A stretch of 64,000 bases of DNA. Origin: Elephas maximus indicus. Lineage: Eukaryota; Chordata; Mammalia; Proboscidea; Elephantidae. Position 1 is the stretch's first letter, and every line of letters begins with the position of its first letter. This document shows, in pieces, positions 44,082-54,823 of this stretch. The notes beneath the pieces were generated by a model, which was given only the letters and a program-made list of their open reading frames with translations, had not been told where the DNA came from and made no database searches. Location: positions 58,505,501-58,569,500 of the forward strand of contig NC_064820.1 in NCBI RefSeq assembly GCF_024166365.1, read 5' to 3'. The translations under genes were made by a program, and so were the position numbers.

Positions 44082-44884
44082 AGAGGTAGTGAATAGAAAG
44101 TAATGTATTCTCACTTGATAATAAGGAAGCTAGAGGGCGTAGAAGAAAAAGTGTTGTTGGAGCAATGTAATAAAGAGAGGTTAAGGTGGAAAATCATCCA
44201 CACTGAGGTTGAGGGCTGAAGCTCTGGGACAGGGAAAAACATTTGCAGTGTTTCCCACTATAATTTCTGTAGAAGCCAGTTCTCTTGGTATGCTCTATGA
44301 AGAGAAATGTTCCATGGTTCAGGAAATTCAAGAAATGTAACATACTATATTTCCACATATCCACTTGGGTACTAACAATGCACGTTAGCATTTAAAACCT
44401 CTGAGACATCCTAAAGACAAGAACTATACTTAACTTTGTTTAATTACCTATAAGTTTCCCAAACTCTTGGCCCACAGAACTCTTTTTTTCCTCAGGACAA
44501 CTGTTATCATCACACCCACGGCTGGTGCTCCACTTTGGAAAAGGCTGTGCTAAAGATACTAGAAGGGGCCTAAAAAGAGAAGAGGAAGTAGTAGTAAAGA
44601 GACAAATAAGGACTGAACAAAGAGGGAGAAGAATATCAGGACAGGGACTGTGACAAAAGTCAGGGTCAGAGGATGTTTAAAGGTCAACCTGGTCAGCAGA
44701 GTCAAACGATGCAAAGAAATCAAAGAGAATGAGAATTGAGAAAAACCCACAGGATTCAGGGATAACACATTTCACTAGTGCAGTAAGACATAAAAAGCAA
44801 TTTGTCAAGACAGCAAGAGAGAAGAACCTGATTATGAAACAAAAAGCTTTGATTATAAAGTAAAAAAATAAGTAAAAATTGAGT
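44082..44884. other. Unassigned noncoding stretch
   Basis: Purine-rich on the plus strand between about 44,560 and 44,880; no gene or repeat family recognised. Confidence 0.35.
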
Positions 44885-44885
44885 G

Positions 44886-45130
44886 TCTCTCTGAGTCGGA
44901 ATCCACTAGGCAGCAACAGGTTTTAGGGAAAATGTGAGCTCCAGACTTTGGAGAGACAAAGAGGTAAATTAAGAATGCGCTAAGCTGCTAACTGGAAGGC
45001 TGGAGGTTCAAGTCCAACCCTCGGAAGAAAGGCCTTGCAATATATTTCAGAAAAATCAGTTTTTGAAAACCCTCTGGAGTACCCATGGGGTTGCCATGAG
45101 TCAGAATCAACTCAGCAGCAATGGTTTTAG
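44886..45130 (+). mobile_element. AfroSINE fragments (tail, then a near-complete copy)
   Basis: 44,886-44,922 is only a SINE tail (ctgagtcggaatccactagg). After about 60 bases, 44,985-45,130 is a long-form copy beginning within the head (gcgctaagctgctaactgga). Unlike the dimer at 42,755 I see no flanking duplication joining them. Confidence 0.8.
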
Positions 45131-45252
45131 TAGGAAATCGGGTTTACAAAGCTCAAGATCTAAAGGAAATGACATGATAATTACATTGTTGCTAAAACCC
45201 ATCAACTAACTTGTTGACCAACAATGAGAATTTAGCAGATCATGGTTTTGTC

Positions 45253-45408
45253 AGAGCCCTGGTGGCACAGTGGTAAAGAGATTGGCTGCTAACCAAAAGG
45301 CTGACAGTTTGAATCCACCAGCCACTCCTTGGAAACCCTATGGGGCAGTTCTCCTTTGTCTAATAAGGTCATGATGAGTCGGGATTAACTCAACAGCAAA
45401 GGGTTATG
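45253..45408 (+). mobile_element. AfroSINE copy, short form
   Basis: Complete from agagccctggtggcacagtg to aactcaacagcaaaggg. The head still shows good A- and B-box sequences. Confidence 0.92.
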
Positions 45409-45639
45409 CTTTTGTTGGTGTATCTCTTCTTAGCTTGGTGGTCTTTTTATCAGTGCTCCCTATAGTCGTTGGGCTATTAGTATATCAAACATGTGCTTGC
45501 TAAGTCTTATAAAAATAAGAAATATGCTTTATTTTTTATGCTATAATCACCAAGATTTTTTTAATTATTGTTTATGTGCTAGGTCCCTAATAAAGAAATT
45601 TAACTGAAGTATTGTTTCTATTTATATTGATTTGTTCAC

Positions 45640-45966
45640 CATCAAGCCCACTTTATCTTTTCTTTATCTTTTTCTGATTTATTTCTAAAAACTCTTCATA
45701 TATTAAAGATATTATCTTTTTGAGGGAAATGTTTTTCAGTACAAATGACATTTGTCATGTGCCTTTGGAATTGCCTGAGGTGTTTTTTTTGCCTTAAAAA
45801 ATCTTGAAGTTTATATGTTCTAACTTATTGATGTTTTTCCTTATGTCTTCTCCTCGCAAACATTATTTTTAATTTACTATTTTTGGTTAGTGTTTACAAC
45901 GACTTTATTTTTTCATTAAAATCTTTGAGTCACCTGGAATTTATTTTCAATAAAGAGTGAGGTAGG
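45640..45966 (-). mobile_element. Old L1 fragment, reverse orientation
   Basis: The series 'ctcttcatatattaaagatattatc ... ttattgatgtttttccttatg ... ttgagtcacctggaatttattttcaataaagagtgaggtaggg' is the reverse of the C-terminal ORF2/3' region of old L1s. Confidence 0.65.
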
Positions 45967-45984
45967 GTCCTCCACAAGCCTGAC

Positions 45985-46262
45985 CCCAGAAGAACTAGGT
46001 GGTGCCTGGCTACCACCATGACCACTCTGACAGGGATCACAATAGAGGGGCCCAGACAGAGCAGAAGAGAAACATAGAGCAAATTCAAATTCACAAAAAA
46101 AAAAAAACAGAGACTGGCGGAACACCCCAGATTATGGTCACTAGACACCCTACTAACTCAGAACTGAAACCACTCCCAAAGTCCACCTTTCAGCCAAAGA
46201 TTAGATGGGTCCATAAAAGAAACAATAACACATGTGAGGAATGTTCTTCTTCATCAACTATA
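45985..46262 (+). mobile_element. L1 3' UTR end
   Basis: It matches 32,285-32,560 of the larger L1, including gctaccaccatgaccactct and acatgtgaggaatg. Only the 3' end was inserted, or the rest was lost. Confidence 0.85.
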
Positions 46263-46269
46263 TGAGGCA

Positions 46270-47586
46270 ACCCCCATGTGTCTATCAATTTCTTGTACCG
46301 CGGGGGCTTGTATGTTGCAGTGATGCTGGAAGCTATGCCATCAGCATTCAAATACCAGCACGGTCACCCATGGCAGACAGGTTTCAGCTGAGCTTCCAGA
46401 CTGAGACAGACTAGGAAGAAGGACCTGACAGTCCACTTCTGAAAAGCATTAGCCAGTGAAAACCTTATGAATAGCAGCAGAACATTGTCTGATATAGTGC
46501 TGGAAGATGAGCCCCCCAGGTTCGAAGGTACTCAAAAGATGACTGGGGAAGAGCTCCCTCCTCAAAGTAAAATCAACCTTAATGACGTGGATAGAGTCAA
46601 GCTTTTGGGACCTTCATTTGCTTATGTGGCACAACTCAAAATGAGAAGAAACAACTGCAAATATCCATTAATAATTGGAACTTGGAATGTACAAAGTATG
46701 AATCTAGGAAAATTAGAAATCATCAAAATGAAATGGAACACATAAACATTGATATCCTAGGCATTAGTGAGCTAAAATGGACTGGTATTGGCCATTTTGA
46801 ATTAGACAATCATATGGTCTCGTATGCCGAGAATGACAACTTGAAGAGGAATGGCGTTGCCCTTACAGTCAAAAAGAACATTTCAAGATCTATCCTGAAG
46901 CACAACACTGTCAGTGATATGATAGTATCCATATGCCTACAAGGAAGACCAATTAATACAACTATTATTCAAATTTATGCACCAACCACTAAGGTCAAAG
47001 ACGAAGAAATTCAAGATTTTTACCAATTTCTGCAGTCTGAAATTGATCGCACAAGCAGTCAGGATGAATCAATAATTACTGGTGATTGGAATTCAAAAGT
47101 TGGAAACAAAGATGGATTGGTAGTTGAAAAGTATGGCCTTGGTGATAGAAATGATGCCAGAGATTGCATGATAGAATTTTGCAAGACCAATGGCTTCTTC
47201 ATTGCAAATACATTTTTCACATTTGTGTTGAAAAACATTACCGTCGAAAAGATAATATCTTTAATATAAATGGTGGCCATGTACGTGGACCCTGCCAGAT
47301 GGAATACACAGTGATCAAATCGACTATGTATGTGGAAAGAGACTATGGAAAGGCTAATAACAGTCAGAACAAGGCTAGGGGCTGACTGTGCAACAGACCA
47401 TCAATTGCTCATATGCAAGTTCAAGTTGAAACTGGAGAAAATTAGAACAAGTCAAGGAGAGCCAAAGCACAAGCTTGAGTATATCGCACCTGAATTTAGA
47501 GACCACCTCAAGAATAGATTTGAGGTGTTGAACACTAATGACCGGAGACCAGGTGAGTTGTGGAATGACATCAAGGACATGATACT
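46270..47586 (+). mobile_element. RTE LINE, 5' half with intact endonuclease frame
   Basis: It starts at the RTE 5' end and stops abruptly at 47,586, in the linker after the endonuclease, where a scrap of AfroSINE and then ERV sequence follow. The reverse transcriptase and the 3' end are missing, so the element was cut by a later event rather than being 5'-truncated on insertion. Confidence 0.93.
46682..47269 (+). pseudogene. RTE endonuclease, open for 195 codons
   Basis: The RTE endonuclease nicks target DNA for retrotransposition. This is the longest uninterrupted LINE frame in the window. Visible family motifs are NIDILGISELKWTGIG, IIQIYAPT, the catalytic-type TGDWNSKVG, and NDARDCMIEFCKTNGFFIAN. 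The first strand of the fold (GTWNVQSMNLGK) is found in the neighbouring frame 46,467-46,745, so a frameshift near 46,690 separates them. A second frameshift near 47,215 precedes the SDH-like TDHQLL motif at about 47,393. No intact protein is therefore made. Confidence 0.85.
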
Positions 47587-47613
47587 TAACCATTATGCCA
47601 CCAGGGTTTCCAG
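47586..47613 (-). mobile_element. AfroSINE head scrap at the RTE/ERV junction
   Basis: ttaaccattatgccaccagg followed by gtttcc is the reverse complement of an AfroSINE 5' end (ggaaaccctggtggcataat). No body or tail is present. It marks a rearrangement point between the RTE and the ERV. Confidence 0.7.
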
Positions 47614-48169
47614 AAAAAGTACAGTTAGCCCTAAAGACCAAAAAGGTTTTTTGGAGTCATCTAAACACTGGATTGCCCAGGCATAGGGTTTGGGAGTTGG
47701 ATTAAGTTAAATTAAGGTGACCGGGGTCCAGAGTGCCACAGCTTCGTATTTACATGAAACAGGGTCTAGCTTAGGAGACCTACTCTTTTAAAATGGGGGA
47801 AATATGAACAGGAATGCAAAAATCACAGTTAACAGAATGCAAATATTGAAGATCAAGCTCATACTCTATGGGTTGAAAACTCAGAGTTTCTTAAACAGAT
47901 ACTTCAGGTCTGTTTCAGTTGTCCTAAAGAGTATTGTCATTGTAGGGTCGGGGTCTAGGGCATGTGTTAACTTAACACCAGCTGGCAGAAGTGTCCCCTA
48001 ACAGGGGAATGACACAATTTAAACTCAAAACAAATATTATGAGGAGGGCAAGAGCAAAGTTACCCCTAAAACCCTGGTGGCGCTTACTGACATACTAGGG
48101 ATACCGATGGAACGTGTACTTAAGGTCCTCTACAGGGGCACAAGTCTAATTTTCCTGGTTTGGGGAAGT

Positions 48170-49310
48170 TTGTCTCTTGACATCCAGCAGCAGGCTCTTC
48201 TTGATTCTGGTATGATGAATTCAGGAGCTCAATCCACTGACCCTGACTGCAGCAGGGGTGGTGAGGAGAACTTTAGAGTCCAGTCTGCTTTTCTTGTAGG
48301 ATGTCAGACATCCAGGTTTTGATCTCGGCCCACGCGCTGGGCTGAATGGAGTGTAGAGGGACCTCAGGCACTGGACCAGGGTTGCAGAGATGAGCATGAC
48401 TGTGGAGAAAACACACTATGCTCAACAGAGATTGCAAGTATTCTTTTAAGAATTGGATAAATTTTTCATGTAAGGGAGGTGGCTTCCAAATCTAGGGGGT
48501 GTGCCATATGCTTCCAGGGTTTCTGTCTCGGTTCTTTAGTAAAGGACAGCCATACATCAGCTCAAAGGGACTGAGTTTTAATTTGGACGTAGGGGCAGAC
48601 CAGAACCAAAGCAGAGCCATGGGGAGGGCCTTAGTCCAAACTTAGTTTCCTCGCAAGGTTTCACTATATGTTTCTTAAGTTGTTGATTAGCTTTTTCGAC
48701 CACTCCACTGAATTGGGGTCTCAGCACTGAATGCAAATTCCAATTGATGTCCAAGGTGGTTGCTACATCCTGAGTAGTTTTTGCAATAAAATGAGGCCCA
48801 TTGTCACTTCCAATGGATCAGGGCAACCCAAACCCTGGAATGATTTCTTCTAGGAGTCTTTTGACTATCTTGGTGGCTTTCTCGTTCGGCATGGAAAAGC
48901 TTCAATCCAAATGGTGAAAGTATTTACAAATACAAGGAAATACTTGTAATTTCCAGGCACTCTGGGCATCTCAGTGAATCTACCCGCCATTCTTCTCCAG
49001 GTTGTGTCCCTTTTCTTTGGGTCCCAGGAGGTGCAGCAACATTGTTTTGCAGATTATTCTTGGCGCAGGTGATGTACCGTTGTACCACTGTCTCGATGGC
49101 CTTGCATATTCTCTGTCCAATCAAATGTCTCTTTACCCAGGCATGCAGTGCATCATGCCCATGGAGAGTGGACTGGCGTGCTTCCCGCAGGACCGGGGTG
49201 ACTAGAATCTCAGGAAGGAAAAATAAGCCGGCCCTTATTCTTTTCTGTGGCGCCCCATTGTTCTGCCACATACCTGTCTTTTTCACTGTAGTGTGATGAT
49301 TCATCTCATG
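48170..49310 (-). pseudogene. ERV integrase remnant
   Basis: Remains of the zinc-binding domain (a TCAKNN segment in the frame 48,924-49,304), a WRVDSL segment with the first catalytic Asp, a SDNGPHF segment near 48,789-48,815 with the second Asp, and a VEKANQ segment near 48,683-48,706 with the catalytic Glu. The C-terminal domain is visible as VLLTTPAAV (about 48,250) and IHHTRIK (about 48,197-48,222), typical of gammaretroviral integrases. The segments lie in different frames. Confidence 0.78.
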
Positions 49311-49499
49311 GGGGCAACGTTAGCTGGGGAGCCAAAGGAGCAATAGCATGCCATTTTTAAGACTCAGTCCCAGCAGCTCTTTAGCTAGGAAAAAAAAAAA
49401 TTTTTTTTTTTTTTTTTAGCTAGAGATGAACCAAAAAAGGGTTGGTGAATTTTTGAAGCCTTGCAAAAGCACAGTTCAAAAAAATTGTTCTTTTTTGCC

Positions 49500-49800
49500 T
49501 GGTACTGGGGTCCTCCCACTCAAAGGCAAAAATCTCTTGGCTTTTATGTTCAACAGGAATTCAGAAAAAAGCATCTTTCAAGTCTAAACCATGAACCACT
49601 TAAAAACTGGTGACAGCATTGATAGCAGGGTGTAAGGGTTGGGTATCACAGGGTGGACAGTCACAGTTACCTGACTGATAGCCTGGAACTCTCACACAAA
49701 CCGGTAGCTTCCATCTTTCTTCTTCACAGGTAAGATTGGGGTGTTGAAAGCTGACTCAGCTTTGAGATCTTCATTAAAGAAGGCCAGAGCACTCCGTGGG
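49500..49800 (-). pseudogene. ERV reverse transcriptase N-terminal remnant
   Basis: The minus strand translates to the recognisable opening of a retroviral reverse transcriptase: TPILPVKKKDGSYRFV, then HPVIPNPYTLLS and DLKDAFF. In-frame stops interrupt it. The catalytic Tyr-x-Asp-Asp part is absent because of a deletion near 49,320-49,500. Confidence 0.75.
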
Positions 49801-49929
49801 GTGGTTGGCCCTGGTATCGGCTGACACGGCATGAAGTGGGCTCACCAACCTTGCTCCACCAACACGTTCACATGCATTTCTCCATTCTGAAACAAGATCT
49901 CAGCCTGCAGTTTACATAATAGGTCTCGT

Positions 49930-50402
49930 CCTAACAGCTTGACCAGGCAATTTCACAGGTATAAGGAGTGAGTGAGTATTTTTGTGGGAAGGGAGCAGGC
50001 GAGTGGTTGAAGAAAAGGCCTGGAGACTTCTTTCTCTGATGCTTCCATGACGGTAGTTGTTTTTCCCAAAGGTGAGGCTTGTTTTTGAGGTAAGACTGAA
50101 TGAGTGGCCCCAGCGTCCATTGTAACCAAAGGCTCAAGTGAAAGGCTTGCCTCCCGGTCCCCTTCAGTCTGATTCATCCTCAGTGTATGCCATGGCTAGG
50201 AGTTGGGCTGCTCCCAAAGGTTTGTTTGGGTTCAATGGGCACATATTTTGGAGTCTCTTGGGGCATTCATTTCTCCGGTATCTGATTTCCTTACATTAGG
50301 CACACTGGGTTTTATCCAACTAGGGTTTATCACCAAGCTTTGGTCTTATCTTCTTGGAAGGTCCTCCTTTTCTTTGGCCTCCTCCCAGGCCCCTGATCCT
50401 TG
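49930..50402 (-). pseudogene. ERV gag nucleocapsid and protease remnant
   Basis: The nucleocapsid shows a CCHC-type arrangement (Cys-x2-Cys ... Cys-Pro), with a stop inside and the His not preserved in frame. The protease active-site motif is visible as MDAGATHSVL, with Ala where retroviral proteases have Thr or Ser after the catalytic Asp. The frame 49,953-50,177 covers the protease part. Confidence 0.7.
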
Positions 50403-50812
50403 CAAATCATCACCATCCTCACTTCTAAGGAACATTCTGGCTGTACTTCTTCCAAGACAGGTTTGTTCATTCTTTTGGCAGTTCATGGTATATTCAGTAT
50501 TTTTTGCCGACACCATAATTCAAATACGTCAATTCTTCTTAGGTCTTCCTTATTCATTGCCCACCTTTTGCATGAATACAAGCCAATTGAAAACACCATG
50601 GCTTGGATCAAGCACACCTTAGTCCTCAAAGTGACACGTTTGCTTTTTAACACTTTAAAGAGATCTTTTGCAGCCGATTTATCCAGTGCAATGCGTCATT
50701 TGATTTCTTGACTGCTGCTTCCATGGGCATTTTTTGTGGATCCAAGTAAAATGAAATCCTTGACAACTTCAACATTTTCTCCGTTTATCATGTTGTTGCT
50801 TATTGGTCCAAT
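50403..50812 (-). mobile_element. RTE LINE fragment inserted in the ERV
   Basis: About 410 bases of the C-terminal coding part in the minus orientation. Unlike other copies, its 3' terminus (the TTGTTGTT run) is missing, so the fragment lacks both ends. The frames 50,400-50,711 and 50,203-50,622 are reverse-strand shadows of it. Confidence 0.88.
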
Positions 50813-51219
50813 ATTAGCTTTTCATTAAAGCTATCAATTATTAGCCTTTGGAAAAAGTATTTCTATCATACTTAGAACTGTGTGCTAATTTCTACTTGAA
50901 TTCATTCTAAATGAAAAAATTATGAAACGCTGAATCAATTAATCAATTACATTTATTGAGTTCCATCTTGAACATTGTATTTACTGCATTTCCCTCATTA
51001 ATGAACTTGGCCGGCCCTTTCAAAACACCTACTCTTTTGCTTTCTGTGGCTTCATTTATTTTATGAAATCATTCTGATTAGTTTAAACAATTCAATTGCT
51101 TTCAACATGATAAAAATTGTTCCTTTTACCAGATCTGTTTGTATTATAAGGAGATGATATCATGTTTGTCTTGGGACATATCACAGTATCTGAGTAGTTC
51201 AAATTAAAATGGAAGTGTT
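50813..51219. other. Unassigned noncoding stretch
   Basis: AT-rich, nothing recognised. Confidence 0.35.
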
Positions 51220-51325
51220 CAGCAGCTCCTTGGAGACCCTATGGGGCAGTTCTACTCTGTCCTACAGGGTTGCTATGAGCCGGAATCAACTCGACGGTAA
51301 TGGGTTTGGTTTTTTTGGTTTGATC
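51220..51325 (+). mobile_element. AfroSINE, 5'-truncated
   Basis: It begins in the middle of the element at cagcagctccttggagaccc and ends in a T/G-rich tail. A tRNA-Gly SINE follows 12 bases later. Confidence 0.88.
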
Positions 51326-51337
51326 CTTAATTGAGAG

Positions 51338-51682
51338 GCATTGGTGGTGGTTCAGTGGTAGAACTCTCATCTCCCATGCAAGAGATTCAGGTCTGATTCC
51401 CACCCAATGCACCCCATGCACAGCCACCAACAATCTGTCAGTGGAGGCTTGAGCGTTTTTACGAGGCTAAAAAGCTTTCTGAGGAGTTTCCAGGCTAAGA
51501 CTAGGAAGAAAGGCCTGGCAATCTACTTTCAAAAATCAGCTAATGAAAACCATATTGATCACAACAGTCTGATTCACAACTGATCATGGGAATGACACAG
51601 GACCAGGCAGCATTTTGTCCAGTTGTGATTGGGGTTGCCATGAGTCAGGGGCCAATTCCATGGCACCTAACAATAACAACAA
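51338..51682 (+). mobile_element. SINE with tRNA-Gly head and RTE ends
   Basis: 51,338-51,411 closely resembles a tRNA-Gly (CCC) gene: acceptor strands gcattgg and ccaatgc pair perfectly, A-box is tggttcagtggtag, the anticodon loop reads ctcccat, and the T-arm contains ggtctgattcc. The body then matches the RTE 5' region (aggctaagactaggaagaaa, ggcctggcaatctac) and finally the RTE 3' end (gcagcattttgtccagttgt ... cacctaacaataac). It is a tRNA plus internally deleted RTE composite. Confidence 0.85.
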
Positions 51683-52565
51683 TCCTCAATTGATCATTTT
51701 CTTTTTTCCCCTCTCTCTCTATATATTTTTTTCTTTCCTTTCTGCCTCCTCTTTGTCCTAGCCTTTATCATCTGGTCCTTCCCTTGCTGATACCTATTTG
51801 TTGACTTGATTTAATATTAACCCCAGTTTTCTCCTTAAAACACTATACTCGGCTCCTACAACTTCTCACCTTCCTCTCTGCAAGGCCAGTGTCTCCACAA
51901 GCCTGGAGCTTGGGAGACGGGTCAGAGCTGCAGACCTTACTTCAGAAGTCATCACTGCTGGTAGGATTTTCATATGCGTACATCTCTTAGGACAAATATT
52001 TCAAGCAGTGTAAATAGTTTGTCTCAGGTCCAGCAACATCACAAGGACTACCTCATGTGGGACTTTCTCCACTCCTCCCATAGCATGTGAACACAATGAA
52101 AAGGAACATTAAAGGCCACCCTGAAGAAGAAAAGAAAAAGAAGAGGCATCACAAAAGGCAGCGTGAGGTCTGGAGAATAAGTTGGGATAAGGGCAGTGTA
52201 TCACCAAGCAACCAGTTTCAACAATACTGGGAAACTCCCATTTGCCAAATTCTGGAAGTGCTTTCTTGTGATTACTGTTCGTGCCAAGATCCTATACTCA
52301 AGGCTACTCTCATCCATTTCAATTACATCATAGTTTACTTGGAAAGGGGTGAATTAGGAGGAGGTTAAAGGACTATTGTGTTACTTAGTAATGGTGGATT
52401 AAGAAGCATCTTCATACTCAATAAAGGAAGGTCATTAATATGTTAAAAAAAATACGTTCTGATTAAAAGACGGAGTGGAGGAAAGTAAAACAAATTTCCC
52501 TCCATTCCACCCTCATCACTACCATCATTCTACCAAGAATTTCTGAAGCATGAGGCCTCTGTTTC
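51683..52565. other. Unassigned noncoding stretch
   Basis: A pyrimidine-rich segment lies at about 51,700-51,770. The frame at 52,087-52,368 contains a lysine-rich run but no recognisable domain. Confidence 0.35.
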
Positions 52566-52845
52566 TTGTTGTTAGCTGCCACTGAGTCAGCCAACAACTC
52601 AGGGCAATGCCCTTTCACCTGTTGTAATTCATAGGGTTTTCACTGACTGATGTTTTGGAAGCAGATTGCCAAGCCTTTCTTCCTAGACTGACTTAGTCTG
52701 GAATCTCTGCTGAAACCTGTTCAGCATCATAACAACATGCAAGCAGAAGGGTGGTGGCTGCAAATAAGGTTCACTGGCCAGCAATTGATCCTGGGTTTCC
52801 TGCATGGAAGGAGAGAATTCTACCACTGAACAACTACTGTCCCCT
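52566..52845 (-). mobile_element. SINE with tRNA-Gly head and RTE ends, second copy
   Basis: Same structure as 51,338-51,682 in the opposite orientation. Its tRNA-like head at the right reads gttcagtggtagaattctct on the minus strand, closer to tRNA-Gly in the D-arm than copy one but with a more diverged acceptor. Confidence 0.78.
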
Positions 52846-53442
52846 ATGAGACAGTTTATTTCTACTTCTCCTCCACTTTAATAGCTCATATAGAGGAGTT
52901 GTCAAGGGCTGATCAAATTAGAGCTCTGAGTGGTCAAGTGGTCTGACAGGTAAAGTCACTGGGTATTAAAAGGCCAGTGATTCTGGAGGAGACCATGTTG
53001 GGAATGGTGAAGGGAGTGCCATAGAACAATTCTCTGAAGTATTTAAGTTGCTTAGGAAAAGGCAGTGCTCCACATGCCCCAACACATCCTACCAATTTCT
53101 CCACATGGAGGTTAAGGCCAAGGTCCCAGCCTATAATCAAGTGTTACTTCTCTTTGCTATTGCTGCTAAGCTCATCCATTTTAAGGGACCTCGTGGGAGA
53201 GATGGCTGTAATTTGAGATAGGATTTATATTTTCTTGGGACATTTGGATGTAATATTATCATACATCATCCCACCCCACCCCCAAATTTCCAAAGTTGCC
53301 ATAGCATCATCATAATTGTTAGCAGATTCATTTATTAAATTACTGAAGCCTTTATAGGACAGACATCAATGACAAGAGGATGGTAGTCTATACCAAAGGG
53401 GCTCAGGAAAAATACTGCCAAATCCTGATATCCAAGTGCCTG
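52846..53442. other. Unassigned noncoding stretch
   Basis: Nothing recognised except a short C/A-rich tract near 53,269-53,284. Confidence 0.35.
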
Positions 53443-53643
53443 GGCCTGGTGGCCCAGTGGTTAACATGATTGGCTACTAACTGAAAAGTCAGCAATTTGA
53501 ACCCACCAGCCCCTCTGCAGGAGGAAGATGTAGCAGTCTGTTTCCGTGAGGATTACAGCATTGAAAACCCTATGGGGCAGTTCTACTCTGTCTTATAGGG
53601 TCGCTATCAGTCGAAATCGACTCGATGGCAGTGAGTTTTTTTA
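53443..53643 (+). mobile_element. AfroSINE copy, long form
   Basis: Head gcctggtggcccagtggtta, body with agcagtctgtttccgtgagg, tail gtcgaaatcgactcgatggc and a short T-run. Confidence 0.92.
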
Positions 53644-53987
53644 ACTTTGGAGGGGGGCAAGGCTGGGGAGGGTTGGGCAGCCATGGAGCCTTGGAAACTT
53701 TGGTGTTAAGAACTTTTTTCAAAGGGGGCAAAAAGGAGATAAATGGGAAGGGCTTGAAACAAAGCCACTTTGTTATATCTACAGAGCAGTGCTTCTCAAA
53801 CTATCTGTGGGGAGGACTGGGTGTATTTGTTTGCTTGTTTTTAGTTTTAGTCCATCATAGGCTGACATTTTTATAAAATACAATCAAAGTAGTATAAAAA
53901 TTAAGTTAAATAAAAAACAAAGACATACAAAATGCATGCCAGATTTTTATGATCAGATTGAACAGATTTTAGATTTTTCACTATTAA
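53644..53987. other. Unassigned noncoding stretch
   Basis: A G-rich opening (53,651-53,690) is followed by AT-rich sequence. The 83-codon frame over it has no recognisable domain. Confidence 0.35.
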
Positions 53988-54356
53988 TTGTTATTGAGTC
54001 AATTCCAACTCATGATGACCCCGTGTACAACAGAATGAAACATTGCCTGGTCCTATGCTATTTTCACAATCTTTGGAATGCTTGAGTCCATTGTTGAGGC
54101 TCCTGTGCATTTTAAGTAACTTCCAATGTAAGGGGCTCATCTTTTAGCACTATATCAGGCAATACACTGTTGTGATCCATAGGATTTTCACTGGCTAATT
54201 TTTGGAAGTAGATTGCCAGGCCTTTCTTCCTAGTCTGTCTTAGTCTGGGAGCTCCACTGAAACCTGCCCATCATGCGTGACCCTGCTGGTGTTTGAAATA
54301 CCAGTGGCATAGATTCTAGCATCATAGCAACACCCAAGCCACCAAAGATTGGTGGT
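53988..54356 (-). mobile_element. Non-autonomous RTE derivative, second copy
   Basis: Same architecture as 20,201-20,516: 3' end at the left (ttgttattgagtcaattcca), 5' region at the right (tctgtcttagtctgggagct, accagtggcatagattctag). No coding sequence lies between. Confidence 0.75.
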
Positions 54357-54657
54357 GAGATATTAGATTACATTTCATTAAATAAAATAAATTAATATAG
54401 AGCAATGCTAAATTGCTATAACAGCTTCCAAACTCCAACTCTCAGTTACTGTCCTCATCTTGCCTGCACCGGTAATTAGCAGGTCACAGACCATGCTTTG
54501 AGTGACTTTGTTCTTATCCACAAAGCAAGGCTAACGATGAAGCAGGTGTCTGGGCTGTGGGAAAAAGGAAATCCGTTCAGCCCAAGGTGAAGAACCACAC
54601 ACATGACCTTTAGAGCTTCAGAGTGATTGTTGTATTAGGGTCTCCTTATACAACACG

Positions 54658-54823
54658 GAGGAAACCCTGATGGCAGAGTGGTAAAATTTTACAGCTGCTA
54701 ACCAAAACACCAACCGTTCGAATCTGTCAGGCACTCCTTGAAACCTCTGTGGGGCAATTCTACTCTGTCCTATAGGGTCACTGTGAGTCAGAATTGACTT
54801 GACAGCAATGGGTTTGGTTTTTT
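54658..54823 (+). mobile_element. AfroSINE copy, short form
   Basis: Complete but with a diverged head (gaaaccctgatggcagagtg) and B-box (gttcgaatctgtc). Confidence 0.88.

Larger units (their letters stand above)
47614..50402 (-). mobile_element. Class I (gammaretrovirus-like) ERV remnant, antisense
   Basis: Read right to left, it carries in order a gag nucleocapsid zinc knuckle (about 50,257-50,311), protease (about 50,085-50,130), start of reverse transcriptase (about 49,560-49,790) and integrase (about 49,310 to 48,170). The later half of reverse transcriptase and RNase H are missing. 47,614-48,170 may be envelope or LTR-related, but I could not identify it. No LTR pair was recognised. The element is old, full of stops and frame changes, and cut at 50,403 by an RTE. 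Confidence 0.82.

Noticed and set aside
49930..50402. Possible domesticated retroviral aspartic protease or zinc-finger gene
   Set aside because: Stops and frame changes separate the zinc knuckle from the protease, and no intact frame spans either domain with its flanks.
51338..51411. Possible functional tRNA-Gly gene
   Set aside because: It has a three-base insertion in the D-arm region and changes in the T-arm, and it is continuous with an RTE-derived body, so it is a SINE head.
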